Source: Bisporella sp. PMI_857 (lineage: Eukaryota; Ascomycota; Leotiomycetes; Helotiales; Helotiaceae). Taken from it: a stretch of DNA of 64,000 nt. Of the stretch, positions 1 through 10,591 are shown piece by piece. The stretch lies in assembly GCA_021307315.1 (NCBI GenBank), contig JAJSPD010000012.1, positions 987,950 to 1,051,949 of the forward strand. Reading direction: 5' to 3'. Under the pieces are notes generated by a model, which saw nothing but the letters and a program-made list of their open reading frames with translations, was not told where the DNA came from and made no database searches. How positions within the stretch are numbered: position 1 is the stretch's first letter; the number at the start of each line of letters is the position of its first letter. The position numbers and the translations under genes are program-made.

Positions 1-1025
1 GGCTTCAAGAGATGGCGTTTAGGTGGTTATATTGCGCTGATGGTCATCGACGCATGCGTCGTTCCAATAGTACTATATTATGGCCTGACATTTGGCGGCG
101 ATGTGGAGGGATTTATTGTTTTTGCAGTGGTCACAGCGATATGGGGCGGCCCTACATACGTCGAATTTGCCATACGGTCATTCCGGTTGATTAAAAAAGA
201 ACACTTTTACAAACCACTAGGTGTCAACAAGCGATGGGGGTTTGACATCACAAATTGGATACTGGTGCTTAATATTTTCGTGGTTACGGTTCTACTGATC
301 GTCGGAGCTGCACCACATAATGTCTTCCTACGGGTTCTGTCGATGCCAGGACCAGCAATTCTATTCTGCTTGGCGGGACCTATATATTTCCTATCATTAT
401 ACAATGCTTTCGGATGGAAAGCGCCATTCCGCATCAGTTCGACGCATAAAGGAGAGAAAGTACTTCCAGGACTATACTATGTTGTAGAAGATATTGTTGC
501 GGTCAACTCGAGAGGAGGCCGGCCGTTCCGGGAAGGTCTGGCAGCAAGGTACAACGCCAGTCCTATCTTTAGAAAGATGATTAGGGATCTGTCCTGGTTC
601 TGGTCGATATCTGGGATACTGGTTGGTATAGCCTGTACAATTGTTGTATGCATTCAAGAGGTGCCAAAAGAAGTGTCTTATGGAATCGGTAAGCCTACAC
701 TTCGTATGTGCTCACAAATGCTGACTAGAATCCAGGCTGGGGAGTTCCATTCCTATGGGCAGGCATATGGGCTGCTATCACGGTACCATGGGTCCAGTCT
801 GTCATGCGTAAGGAGAAGAACGCCTGGGAGGAGGAATCGGCCATCATGACAGCCACGATGATGAAGCCACCTCCACCTCCGCCTTCTGCACCTACTCACG
901 GTTCTTACCAAGGCTCAGATTCATTAGATTCTGGCGTTACTGTTGTGGCAAAGCCAGAGGTCAAACCCGAAGCTCCAGCAGATAGCCAAAGGATTTCTGA
1001 AACGGCCGAACCGAAAACTACTTAG
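1..1025 (+). CDS. Polytopic membrane protein, 5' end outside window
   Basis: The frame is open from base 1 and has no clear start, so the N-terminus lies upstream. Two exons are seen, <1..688 and 736..1025, joined by a 47-bp GT-AG intron; the junction gives an uninterrupted reading across a Trp-Gly-Val-Pro stretch. About 325 residues are visible, with roughly six hydrophobic segments (near residues 10-30, 37-57, 82-102, 112-134, 200-220 and 233-253). A soluble tail of about 75 residues follows, starting with a run of Pro and rich in Glu, Lys and Ser. I do not recognise the family. It looks like one of the conserved fungal multi-spanning proteins without assigned function. The membrane topology is secure; the role is unknown. 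Confidence 0.75.
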
Positions 1026-1854
1026 AAATTCAATTGCGATACCTGGATCTCATAATTTGAATATTAATCAAGATCGTTATGAAGAACGTTTCTTTGGCGC
1101 GGTTAGATATGTATTATAGGCCGAATAGCGCCACGAGGTGGTATCCGACACATTGCGACGGCGTTCGGTTATGCAATTGAGAGGTAGTTTCTGTCAGGAA
1201 GGTTTCATGATTTGGAACGAAATGGTCTGGCGAGCACATAGACTGTTAGAATATGGAAATGAAAATACTCATGACTGGGCCGTCGTTGCGGTCTTCCTTT
1301 ACATATTCGATTTTCTGCGGATAATTCTTGTTCTTTGCTTCTCCTGCAGAACAATACAAATTTTTAGTGACCAGGTGTGTGTTGTGTCATCCCTTCACTC
1401 CAGTCACAAGCTCTCGCTAAATAAAGGGGCAGTGAGTTTCTTTCCAATCGTTGCTACATTAACTACGAACTTTCCTATGCTCATTCCTCGCTAGACCGCT
1501 AGATTTAGCAATATGAATCACACACCGAAAAAGCAAATTCCAATGACGAGATATCCCAAGACTCTCGCGTCATGCTCGCATGCAGGTTCATTATCTTGGC
1601 AGGCTTGTAAGGTGTTGTAGGACGCAATCAAACGTCTGCATCAGATACGTTCTTGCATATTCACCCCTGGGCACTACAAATCTACCTATATGCATGGACG
1701 AGCATTTTGTTCACTTGGGTTTCTCGCAATCATAGCGTAATATCACGTTTACTCTACAGTGAACATGGATTATGATGTAGTATAAATTGTGAGGCTTGCT
1801 CTGCCCCTCACCGTCAATTATTTCAGATCTCCATCATAACATATAATCATAGAA
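1026..1854. other. Intergenic, promoter side of the PAP2/haloperoxidase gene
   Basis: No convincing coding frame. The 118-codon open frame near 1138-1494 has no family resemblance. The part next to 1855 holds a TATA-like element. Confidence 0.6.
1781..1787 (+). promoter_or_regulatory. TATA-like element
   Basis: TATAAAT lies 74 bases before the ATG at 1855, a usual distance for a TATA box in a filamentous fungus. It is a short motif seen by eye only. Confidence 0.4.
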
Positions 1855-3341
1855 ATGAAGTTTTTATCTGTGCTTCTGCTCTCGATCATAGCGAGCGTGG
1901 AGTCTGCCTACCAAGGCGACATTGTTCAATACTGGTAAGTGAGTTGTATACTCCTCACTCTCACTGACAGGATTTGTAATGTTTAGAGACTTAGGGTTGA
2001 CCAATCCGCCATCCTTGTCAATGGAACCGTCATCAATGGGCTACAATCACCCCCGTCTGGGTGGTTTGAGGCGATTGTTCAGGGTGCTGTATATCTAGCA
2101 GCCACGAGAAGCCAGGAGAAGTCTCTCTCATTTCAGCAGCTTGCAGTATCTCACGCAGCTCACGACAGCCTGCTTTGGACTTTCCACGGAACACGGCTCT
2201 ATGCTACCATCAACTCGAAGCTTAAAGCCATTCTTCCAGCTATTGGCCTGAACGCAACTTCCCCAGAAGCTGTGAAGGCAGTAGAGATCGGTCGCAACGC
2301 AGCAAAAAAAGTCATCACAGCACGTGCCGACGACGGCATCAACAATTTTGTTGATTATCAGCCATTACCTGCCGCTCCAGGAGTCTACCAGCCAACTCCA
2401 GGTGGCCAGCCAATCCCTGACACGCCACAAGCCCGGTTCATCCGCCTTTTTGGTGGGCTGGGAGATGTTACACGTTTCCGAGCGCCACCACCTCCCAGCC
2501 CGGCATCCAATGAGTATGAAAAGTATCTTCTACAGGTCAAATTACAGGGGCAGAGAAATTCGAGTGTAAGAACAGCGTATGATACGGAGACAGCTTATTT
2601 TTGGCGGGAGTCAAGTCCGATGTACTTTCCTCCTTTTCCCCTATACTTACAACCGCTGACCTTGGGATGAAGAGGATGGAATAGGCTCGCACACGCCGTT
2701 GTCGGAAACTCATTGGCAGAAAACGTGACTGCTTCGGCAAAGTTCTACGCTCAGCTCAACTACGCACTCGCAAACGCTGCGATCGCGAGTTGGGATTCGA
2801 AGTATTTCCTTCCATATTCTTTCTCTTCTTTCAATCTCAGAACTGACCACTAGTTGCTAGATATACATACAACTCCTGGCGTCCCGTAACAGCAATCCGC
2901 TATCCATTCATCTATCTCCCCAGTGGCCTCAATGTCTCAGATTCCACCTGGACACCGCTCCTTACACCCACACCTAACCATCAAGACTATCTGTCCACGC
3001 ACGCGACATTTGGAGGTGCCGCTGGTGCGGTGATCGGCGCATGGAATGAGGGTGATGAAGTAGATGTGCAATTGAGCAGCAATGTTACTGTTGACAACGT
3101 GGGTGTTATTACTAGACGAATCACGAGTATAAATAGGGCCGTCAAAGATAATGGGGATAGCCGGATTTTCGGAGGGGTATGTACTTCACGTTGCTTTAGT
3201 TTGAAAAACGAGAAGAAAGGAGCTAACTCTTAGTGTGAGTAGATCCATTTTCAATTTGCGTCGGATGTAGGGAACAAGATCGGCGACTGGGTCGGGCGAG
3301 AGACACTTGCAGTGTTTGACAAGAAGTGGGATCAATTCTAG
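1855..3341 (+). CDS. Secreted vanadium-haloperoxidase / PAP2-type protein
   Basis: Five exons (1855..1934, 1995..2621, 2673..2801, 2861..3176, 3243..3341) give 416 residues; each junction restores the frame and several introns have a CTGAC or CTAAC branch site. Residues 1-18 look like a signal peptide. The C-terminal half carries the vanadate/phosphate-pocket pattern: Arg-Pro near 286, a His in a Leu-Ser-Thr-His motif near 324 (the family norm is Pro-Ser-Gly-His), and Ser-Arg-x5-His at about 379-386. Family members are secreted vanadium chloroperoxidases or acid phosphatases, so the enzyme either oxidises halide with peroxide or cleaves phosphate esters outside the cell. Sequence alone does not decide which. 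The altered SGH motif keeps the catalytic His. The gene converges on the GH7 gene. Confidence 0.85.
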
Positions 3342-3890
3342 CGAGGCTCAGCAACCTCCGCCATCGTATACTACTGTCGAATGTCATTGCTTAGCCGAAA
3401 ATGTTCTAGAAGAGAGAAAAGTGCTAAAACTTCGGATCCCGAATGATCTGAAGGAAACCAGACGGGCTGGATATATTTAGATAGGCATACGGGCTGTGAG
3501 AAGCTGTTTTGATGATTTCTTTCTGGTTTTGATGGTGGTGATGGCTAACAAGGTCAATTAGACTATTACATCCTATTGTTCTTGCTACATAAGAGATTGT
3601 CTAAACAGATTAATATACCTCGCATCCAGCCTTGCTTAATAACTAGTAAAGCTTCCTTTTGGGTTTTGCCAAACCGATCTGTGCCCCTTCTTTGGCGAGT
3701 ATGCTAGACTACTTTGGAAAGTGTTTGACACAATGAGGGATCTGGTACAGTAAATATGTAGCTTAGGTAAGTTTATTTTTACTAGTACGCACACTGAGAG
3801 TGATAGAAAATGGGGGCTTTTTAATTATTTTTATTTCAGCCTTGATTCTCTTTTTATATGCGCACTAATATGTACAACCCCCTCCCCATA
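3342..3890. other. Intergenic between convergent genes
   Basis: Holds the 3' flanks of the PAP2-type gene and the GH7 gene. It is AT-rich, and I see no coding frame or repeat. Confidence 0.6.
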
Positions 3891-5201
3891 TTATTCCCTC
3901 CCTGAGTACGTAGAGTCAATCTCCCCCCATTTTATCTGACTAAACACCACCGCAGTATCGGGCTGCGTGCTCCAAATAACATCTGGCGCTCCCTCTGTCG
4001 CATTACACGGGCCTGCATTGCCACTATCAAGCCAATGCATATACCCGCCTGCATCCCACCACACACTCATAGCCAGCACCATTCCCCGGCTCAAACTTTC
4101 ACCCATTGCTGTCATTGCGCCCAAATCCATAAACCGCGCCGCGCCATTCGCGGCACAATACTCATCATCAATCCATACTCCTTCCCCGGTAATGTTTCTG
4201 CCGCGATTCTGGATAATGATCCCGTCTTGTACGTAGAGACGACGGATCTGCGTCAATTTTCCGGCGGAATCGGCGGGAAATTGGGTCACAACAGTGAAGG
4301 GACGTGTGGTGTCAACGACGAGACTGAGACCGTAGAAGTCTTTATTGCCGAGGACATAGGGGTTCTGGCCGCACCCGTTCTTGTCGCAGACACCGTCAAA
4401 AGCGCACTCTGCCCCTGTGCATTGGTAGAGACCGGTCTGGTTGCAAACGTGTGGCGCAATTTGTTCTGCTCGTGCATTGGCTTCCCAGATGTCCATTTCG
4501 TTGCAGCAAGACCCTTTTCCTGCTACGTTACCCTATTTTGGTCAGCATGCTTCATTAAATAACAAGAAGGATGAAGAGTTGAGTAGACTTACAACGCCAT
4601 TAATGAATGGTGTAGTGAAACATTGAGCATCACAGTATCCACTGCCATAGTATGCTCCTCCAGTATTCAGCTCGCTTTTTCCTCCTGACGCATCCATCTC
4701 CGAGAGATACAAAGCTCCATTCATACCACAGGGCAGCTTCGAGACATCCACATCGAACGTGAACTCTTTGCCCGTCAGCCGCAATAGCTCATACTTCTGC
4801 TCATCCGGAGCTAAAAGATACACCCGTGGACTCACCACCGAACCATCAGCTTTCAATTGCTGCATAAAAAGACTACTACCTTCTGTCTTAACGCCATAGC
4901 TCGAGTAGTCCGAGATACCTTCTAGCACGCAGTTTTTCGCGCAGGTAGATTCATCAGGACACACCGTGATATTTGGAGGATTGCCCCAATCTCCACATCC
5001 TAGGCTAGGATTATCCACTTGGTGAACAGGATGGGCGAGCGCGTCCAAAACCACGGCACTGAGCTGTTTCTTGCAGCCGCCATTTTTGGAGCATTGCCAT
5101 GTTTCGAGCTTTGGATGTGCTTCGGGCGTTGTGTTGGTGGGCGTCTGGCTATTAACAATGCTGAGAAGACCAGCAGCTAAGGCGAACACGTACGGAGCCA
5201 T
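3891..5201 (-). CDS. GH7 endo-beta-1,4-glucanase (Cel7B type), no cellulose-binding module
   Basis: Exons 5201..4593 and 4532..3891 flank a 60-bp intron and encode 416 residues. A signal peptide covers roughly residues 1-18. The GH7 catalytic motif Glu-x-Asp-x-x-Glu is at E215, D217 and E220, just after a Cys-Cys pair; E215 is the expected nucleophile and E220 the acid/base. The family hydrolyses internal cellulose beta-1,4 links with retention. The sequence context after the motif, the short loops and the overall length fit endoglucanase I better than cellobiohydrolase, whose tunnel loops add residues. The protein stops at the catalytic domain: there is no Ser/Thr linker or CBM1. Many Cys residues suggest a disulfide-rich secreted fold. 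Family certain; endo mode likely. Confidence 0.93.
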
Positions 5202-5266
5202 GATAGCGACTTTTCTTGAGCTTCAAAGTCGATGAGGAGGCCAACCAGCGAAGGAGCATATAGTTT

Positions 5267-5272
5267 CTTATA
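5267..5272 (-). promoter_or_regulatory. TATA-like element of GH7 gene
   Basis: Minus-strand TATAAG about 66 bases before the GH7 ATG. Its position fits a core promoter; the evidence is motif and spacing only. Confidence 0.35.
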
Positions 5273-5495
5273 GCTACCTCTGAGCACTATCACTCTGCCC
5301 GCAGTACTCGGATTTGCCATTTTGGATAATATGCTGCTCGGTAGTAGAGACGGTCCGAGATTTTAGCAAGCTTTGATGACATCACAGAGGCAAGTATATC
5401 ATATACTTAGAACATCGTGATGTGCAATTTTTTACGGCATTGCATAGCTTTGGAAACAAGTGTTCTGGATAGAGTACGGTGCGGCGGCCCTAGAG

Positions 5496-5562
5496 CCCCG
5501 CTAACAGTTCTGATTGGCGGACCTTGAAACATATCCGGATATTCCGTTATGAGATCGCGGGG
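5496..5562. promoter_or_regulatory. Pair of CreA-like GCGGGG motifs
   Basis: GCGGGG occurs at 5496-5501 (minus) and 5557-5562 (plus), about 300-360 bases before the GH7 start. SYGGRG is the consensus of the carbon-catabolite repressor CreA, which commonly acts on cellulase promoters, often through paired sites. The motif is short and could be chance. Confidence 0.3.
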
Positions 5563-6125
5563 AAACTGTCTTTACCCGACCTTGCGCCTTGTTACAAGGG
5601 ACGGAAGGTCTGTACCTTGGATGATCTGGGGAATGCCGGAAAGTACCTGGCTACCAATTTGTGGAATCAGTCGCCTGTACTTTGAATAGCCTCGTTCCGA
5701 ACAGCCCATATGCTTGAGTAGATGCAACGGCAGGCACTTAATTGCAACGAACTATGCCTGTGGTAGAACAAATTTGAAGGAAAAATTCAACGTATGGGTT
5801 TCGTGACTAAGCTATGCATATCATTCGCAATGTGAGCATAAATGTCTATTGAAGCCCTTGATATGCTCTGTGCAACCTAGGCATCTGCCACACTTATGCT
5901 CTATTGTGATAACTTTAGTACACCCATATAACTCAACCAAGATAGATAATAGATGCAACATGGCTTCTAAATCAAATGATTCAATCCGTCAGCACAAGGA
6001 ATTGAAATAAAACTTGTGCTTGCTCCCAACTCTGCCAACCTGCTTGCGAGCTCCAAACTGCTGGCATATCTGCTCAGCAATACACACCATCAAAAACATG
6101 CCGTTAATAAGTCGGAGGAGAGTAC

Positions 6126-7242
6126 TTAGTCAACATCATCCACCAAATCCGGCATAAGTCCATCATCACTCCCCTCGAATTCATCCTCCTCCACAGTGTC
6201 CTCATCATCTTCATCCTCGCTCATCATATCTTCAAAATCATCATAGTACCCAGGCACCATTGACTCCAAAAATTCTTCAAACCCATCATGATCATCGCCG
6301 TAAAAGTCATCATCCACATCACTATCATAGTCGCTGCTATCCGTGATCCTGTCCGCGTTGCCAATTCCTGGGATGCTCCGACATCCTACCAACTCAAAGA
6401 TGCCTTTCTCGGTCTGGCCGTTGTTTTCATCAGGAATGTAGGATGGGGCAATGGCACCTTTAGGCATTCCCATGATTTGAGCCATGTACACTCGGTAGCT
6501 CTTCTTCAGCTCCCAATCTAGCCACTGGTCTGGCTGCATTGAGTAGATACCAATAACACATTTCTTAACTCCCCTCAGCTTCCCGATAGGATCCATAACC
6601 ATCTCAATGCTGCCTGGATTCTTGCTCATAGCCGCTACGACTACCTTGAGCTGATGTATACTTAGACATCCTTCCAAAAGCTGACAAGCCTGATTAACAG
6701 CCTTCAGTAGTGGAATATAAGACGGCCGTTCCGGTCCAGAAATAGTCTGTCGCTTCGTAGGCACGATATCATACTCTGTAATACCGCCAATGGTTCCCAC
6801 ATATAACGAGAGACTTTGTAAATGCTTAATCATGCTCTGCGGAATATCAAAATGTTGTGGCATTCGTGGTCCCTTCGGCATCAACCCAAATGTCAATTTG
6901 TACCCTAGTTTCTGCATAATACTCTTGTTGCAACAGAAGTGGGCCTCATCATAGTCGATCCATATGCCAAAGTCATTGGTCTGGTATAGACAAGGAAGTG
7001 CTTCGGAGTAGATGCGGCAGGAGGTGAGGAGGATAGCTATGGGTTGTTCATGGTCATTGTGGGTACCGTGGACCTCGCAGTAGCATTTGGGAGTTGTGTC
7101 AAGGTTGAGAACATAGGAGTAGATACGGTCTCGGATCTCACGTGGGAGGAGAGCAAGAGTTCCTGGAATTGCAGGTTAGTAATGGAAAGATTGTAGTGAT
7201 GAGGTCTGTTCGATGCTATCACTAACCTAGGTCGGGTGACAT
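6126..7242 (-). CDS. F-box/2EXR-like protein with acidic C-terminus
   Basis: A 16-nt first exon (7242..7227) is joined over a 64-bp intron to 7162..6126, giving 350 residues. The splice supplies the only sensible ATG and leads straight into a Leu-Pro-x-Glu-Ile-Arg-x-x-Ile-Tyr motif at about residues 10-21, typical of the F-box/2EXR-like N-terminus of many fungal proteins. The middle part has no recognised enzyme motif. The last 75 residues or so are very rich in Asp and Glu. F-box proteins usually pick substrates for SCF ubiquitin ligases, but this lineage-expanded fungal group is mostly uncharacterised, so no target is proposed. Gene model good, function open. Confidence 0.75.
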
Positions 7243-7961
7243 CTTAGGTATGTGAACGTGCTATCAACTTAGTGGCTAGCACAAAATATAGGCACCTTAA
7301 AAGATCAAGGAGAGGTCTTATGAGTATTGAATGAGGCAATGTGCTTCCAGATGATGTAGCATAAAATATTTGAGGTTGTGGTACATTTGATCAAGTTGAG
7401 GGTACGCGTTTGCTTGGCGCGTTCCTCTATCAATTATAAAGTCATTTACTCTCTAGAGTGCGGAGTTATTTCCCGAATTCGAATGCACCAACACATTTTG
7501 AAACATTGGTATATGTAGAATAGGGAAATAGCATACTAGAACGGCGCTAATACTTGGTTCAGGACTTCTTAATGATTTCCGAAAGCTCTACGTTTCTATA
7601 GGCAATGTTCCAACCATTATCTTTGATTGCTTCGACAACTTATCTAAACAAGAATTGAACACTATTCGTCTTTGATCGTTGAGTCGTAGCCATTTTGGAT
7701 TTTTGTAGCGATGATTCGATCAGGAGTCATATAACTAGGTATGTTGATGCATCTTTCTCTTCAGCAAGTCTGCCAACCGTATGACTTCCATGTTAAGAAG
7801 AGTTGAAACGGCTTTCCAATTCATATTCAAGTTGCTGTACCTACCATAGCCCCTTTAAATTATCTCTTCTTTCTACATCGAAGACGTTTCCACGACACTA
7901 TTGCCAAGCTCTACTTTCAGGCAGAACATCTGTTGCTCCAACCCCTCTCACCTTGCTCAAC
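7243..7961. other. Intergenic
   Basis: Promoter side of the F-box-like gene. No repeat or RNA gene recognised. Confidence 0.55.
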
Positions 7962-8330
7962 ATGTCTCGGCCTTATGCTCCGCCATTCTGGCCAAGGTCT
8001 GCCACTTCGTCCATACCCCGATATATGAATACAGAGCCAGAAACTACAAGTTCGCCCAGTTCTTTTCCGTGTCGGAGACAATGTATGCTCTCAGCCACAC
8101 TAAAATACAGTTGCATCTTACATGGCCGTCTAACAGGCCATGTAGCACAGGAGAATCAAGATTCTCCTTAGCATCCAAAATTCCCGAGTCTGTTTCAAGC
8201 TATGGCTTTCGGTTTCGTTGTTTTACTTATAACATATGGACTAATTCTCTGGCTGGTTATTGATACGATCAAGAACACACTCTTACAACGACATCGACCT
8301 CATCACCAGGCCTTTTCCGGCAAAGAATGA
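7962..8330 (+). CDS. Possible small single-pass membrane protein (83 aa)
   Basis: Proposed exons are 7962..8082 and 8200..8330, with a GTATGC donor, CTAAC inside the intron and a CAAG acceptor. The product has a Pro/Ser-rich N-terminal half and one strongly hydrophobic stretch (about residues 42-62), followed by a basic, His-rich tail. Even without splicing, the 3' part is a 42-codon frame starting with ATG at 8202 that holds the whole membrane segment. I know no homologue. Short length and an unproven intron keep this weak. Confidence 0.33.
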
Positions 8331-8551
8331 CATAATGGATGCTCTGCTCCAGTTGATGCTGCGATCCGCATAGTTATTCGGGCGTGGGTGTAATGAGTGT
8401 CTTAGGTACGTATGTAACACAATTTGCCAAACCAAACAAGAGTGGTTCACGGCTCTGCCATACGCATGGGAGAGGCTGCCAATAGTTGGGCATTACACCC
8501 AAGTCCGATGGTCCTCCCCGATTAACCATGATATGTGATCATGAACCGGTG

Positions 8552-10210
8552 TTAACTTTTTTGGGGGGGGCTTTCCAACACCTGTAGAAGAGCTCCCGCC
8601 AAATATAAGCTCCCTGTAACCAGAACGAACACCTTTTCCTTGCCTTCTGACACAGTCCTGACCATCTGAACGGCTTCTTCAACGCTTGGGCATATGCTTG
8701 CAGCATCCTCGACAATGTTCTCGAGCTCCATATCGCCAAATTCCCGGTTGAGATACGCATATCGAGCACGCTCAAGTTCTATAAGTTCCGGTTTCTCATT
8801 CGAGGCGGTCTTGAAAGGCGTATTTGTACAGAATACGGCCCGATCAAAATGAATATCTCGATCCATGTCTCCATCTGAATCTCGCCATCCTCCAGAGCTT
8901 ACAGGGGTATCAAAACTCACCTTATCAAGTGTCTCTAACAAACGACTTAGGAGATCGCATATATCGCGTTCCTGGTGACAGTTAAAGACAAGCATTGTTG
9001 ATGTCGGTGGATTTGATGATTCAAAGGCGGCTTGAATTTTAGTCATATACCACTGCCCCACTGCTTCTATACTGTCAGTCGTGTGTGCACCATCAATGAG
9101 CCACTCGATATTTTCATCTTTGAGAACTTGGCATCTACCAGGCCATTGAACATTCTCCAAACCTCGGATGATGGGGTCCTTTAGAACCCCCGGTGCTTGC
9201 TGGTCTGTCATTCTTTCCATACTTTTCAGATGTGATTCCGCAATTGCAATTGCTAGACTTGCATTATCCTTTTGAAAATCTCCTTCTAGCCCAAGCTTCA
9301 CTTTCCCGCTGTCAAGTGCCGGATGGCGCCTGATAAACTCCAGCCTTACATCGTTTTCGTAAGCTCTGCTAATCAATACAGACTCGGCTTCTGGAAGCTG
9401 CGGCACGGAAAAAGCCGGCACTGATTTCTTCATGATTCCTGCCTTGTGCCAAGCGATTTTTGAGATTTCACTCCCCAGCATTCCAACATGGTCTTTCCCA
9501 AGTCTTGTTATTGCTGTAACAGTTACCGACTCCGTAGGGAGGATATTTGTGCTATCATACTCTCCTCCAATGCCACACTCTATGATAGCAGACTGCACCC
9601 CTTCTTTCAGGAAAGTATGGAATGCCAGTAAGGTCAAGAAGCGGAAATAGCCAGGCTTATCATCTTCCGCAGTATAGCGAAAGGAAGACTTTGGTACAGA
9701 CTGGGAAAAGCGGTCCCAGAGTTCAAAGAAGTAACGAGTGAAAAGTGATTCCGAGATAGGAAAGCCATCAATTCTAATTCTCTCCCGAACCGTGATTAGA
9801 TGCGGCGATGTATAAAGACCAATCTTTCCTAGAACATTTGAACCAGTCGGCTTTAGACTTGAGTCCGCTGTACGATATTGCAGCAACATATTCTCGACCA
9901 TGGCGCAGACACTCCCTTTCCCCTTTGTTCCTGCCACATGTATACACTTTAGTCCTTGTTGAGCAAAGTCAGATACATCGTATCCCGCCCTTTTAGTCCA
10001 TTCTAGCATTTCGGGAAGTGCATATTGGTTGATATTTTTGTGCGTCTTGGATATCGTGGTCCTTATAGCTTCGTTCGATTGAAGACTATCAAGTAAAGCG
10101 AGTGCATCTGTGTAAGTGCGAGTCGTTGTCTTAGACACAGCTGAGCTTGTAAACCAACGAGATGAAAGTACTACATAATGAATATTAGGAGGCAGGCGAC
10201 AGATCAGCAT
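8552..10210 (-). CDS. MET7: Folylpolyglutamate synthase
   Basis: Intronless frame of 552 residues. It adds gamma-linked glutamates to folates with ATP, which keeps folates in cytosol and mitochondria and serves one-carbon metabolism, including Met synthesis. Visible motifs are the P-loop Gly-Thr-Lys-Gly-Lys-Gly-Ser near residue 91, the Tyr-Thr-Ser-Pro-His-Leu segment soon after, and a Glu-Cys-Gly-Ile-Gly-Gly metal/ATP-site segment. Length suits eukaryotic FPGS (500-590). I start at the ATG at 10210; the frame stays open a little further but only with a TTG. The first 40 residues lack acidic residues and are rich in Arg, Ser and Thr, as in a mitochondrial presequence. It shares a 381-bp divergent promoter with the hydrolase gene at 10592. 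Confidence 0.93.
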   Translation of the reverse strand: MLICRLPPNIHYVVLSSRWFTSSAVSKTTTRTYTDALALLDSLQSNEAIRTTISKTHKNINQYALPEMLEWTKRAGYDVSDFAQQGLKCIHVAGTKGKGSVCAMVENMLLQYRTADSSLKPTGSNVLGKIGLYTSPHLITVRERIRIDGFPISESLFTRYFFELWDRFSQSVPKSSFRYTAEDDKPGYFRFLTLLAFHTFLKEGVQSAIIECGIGGEYDSTNILPTESVTVTAITRLGKDHVGMLGSEISKIAWHKAGIMKKSVPAFSVPQLPEAESVLISRAYENDVRLEFIRRHPALDSGKVKLGLEGDFQKDNASLAIAIAESHLKSMERMTDQQAPGVLKDPIIRGLENVQWPGRCQVLKDENIEWLIDGAHTTDSIEAVGQWYMTKIQAAFESSNPPTSTMLVFNCHQERDICDLLSRLLETLDKVSFDTPVSSGGWRDSDGDMDRDIHFDRAVFCTNTPFKTASNEKPELIELERARYAYLNREFGDMELENIVEDAASICPSVEEAVQMVRTVSEGKEKVFVLVTGSLYLAGALLQVLESPPQKS

Positions 10211-10591
10211 TTCGAGCTTGTCATCCAAGTAGCACGAGTTCAAATCAGGGTTAAAATGACGCTCAACATATGTTGAACAGAGTGTAGGTACTACTAAGAT
10301 AATTGCCTAAAGAAATTCAACGTAGCCTTGGATCAGCCTTGTGGGAGTGCTTCCCAATGATTGGACGTCCTTAAAGCAAGCTTAAATGTTTTGCCAAGAC
10401 GCGCCTTTCGTTCCTTTCTGCGTCATCACCGTCCATCGCAGCCTTCTCTAAACCAAAAAACTGACTTTTGATTTGTGGCAGATACACGCCCAAGGTGCTA
10501 TTTAGGGAAAGCAAACTCAGTATGTCTCCTCTACGCCGAATATCTCCTTGACAGATGAGACAACACAGCTGCGGGGCGAGAATTGCTCGTC
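10211..10591. promoter_or_regulatory. Divergent promoter region, FPGS / alpha-beta hydrolase
   Basis: 381 bases between two ATGs on opposite strands, so both promoters must be here. No TATA box or clear operator recognised. Confidence 0.5.

Larger units (their letters stand above)
5202..6125. other. Intergenic, GH7 promoter region
   Basis: The GH7 promoter is on the high-coordinate side of 5201. It holds a TATA-like element and two CreA-type GCGGGG motifs. No coding frame is seen. Confidence 0.55.

Noticed and set aside
1138..1494. 118-codon frame on the plus strand
   Set aside because: Starts on a non-ATG codon; composition looks random and no family is recognised.
10211..10243. Extended N-terminus of folylpolyglutamate synthase
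   Set aside because: The extra residues would need a TTG start; the ATG at 10210 is the reasonable start.
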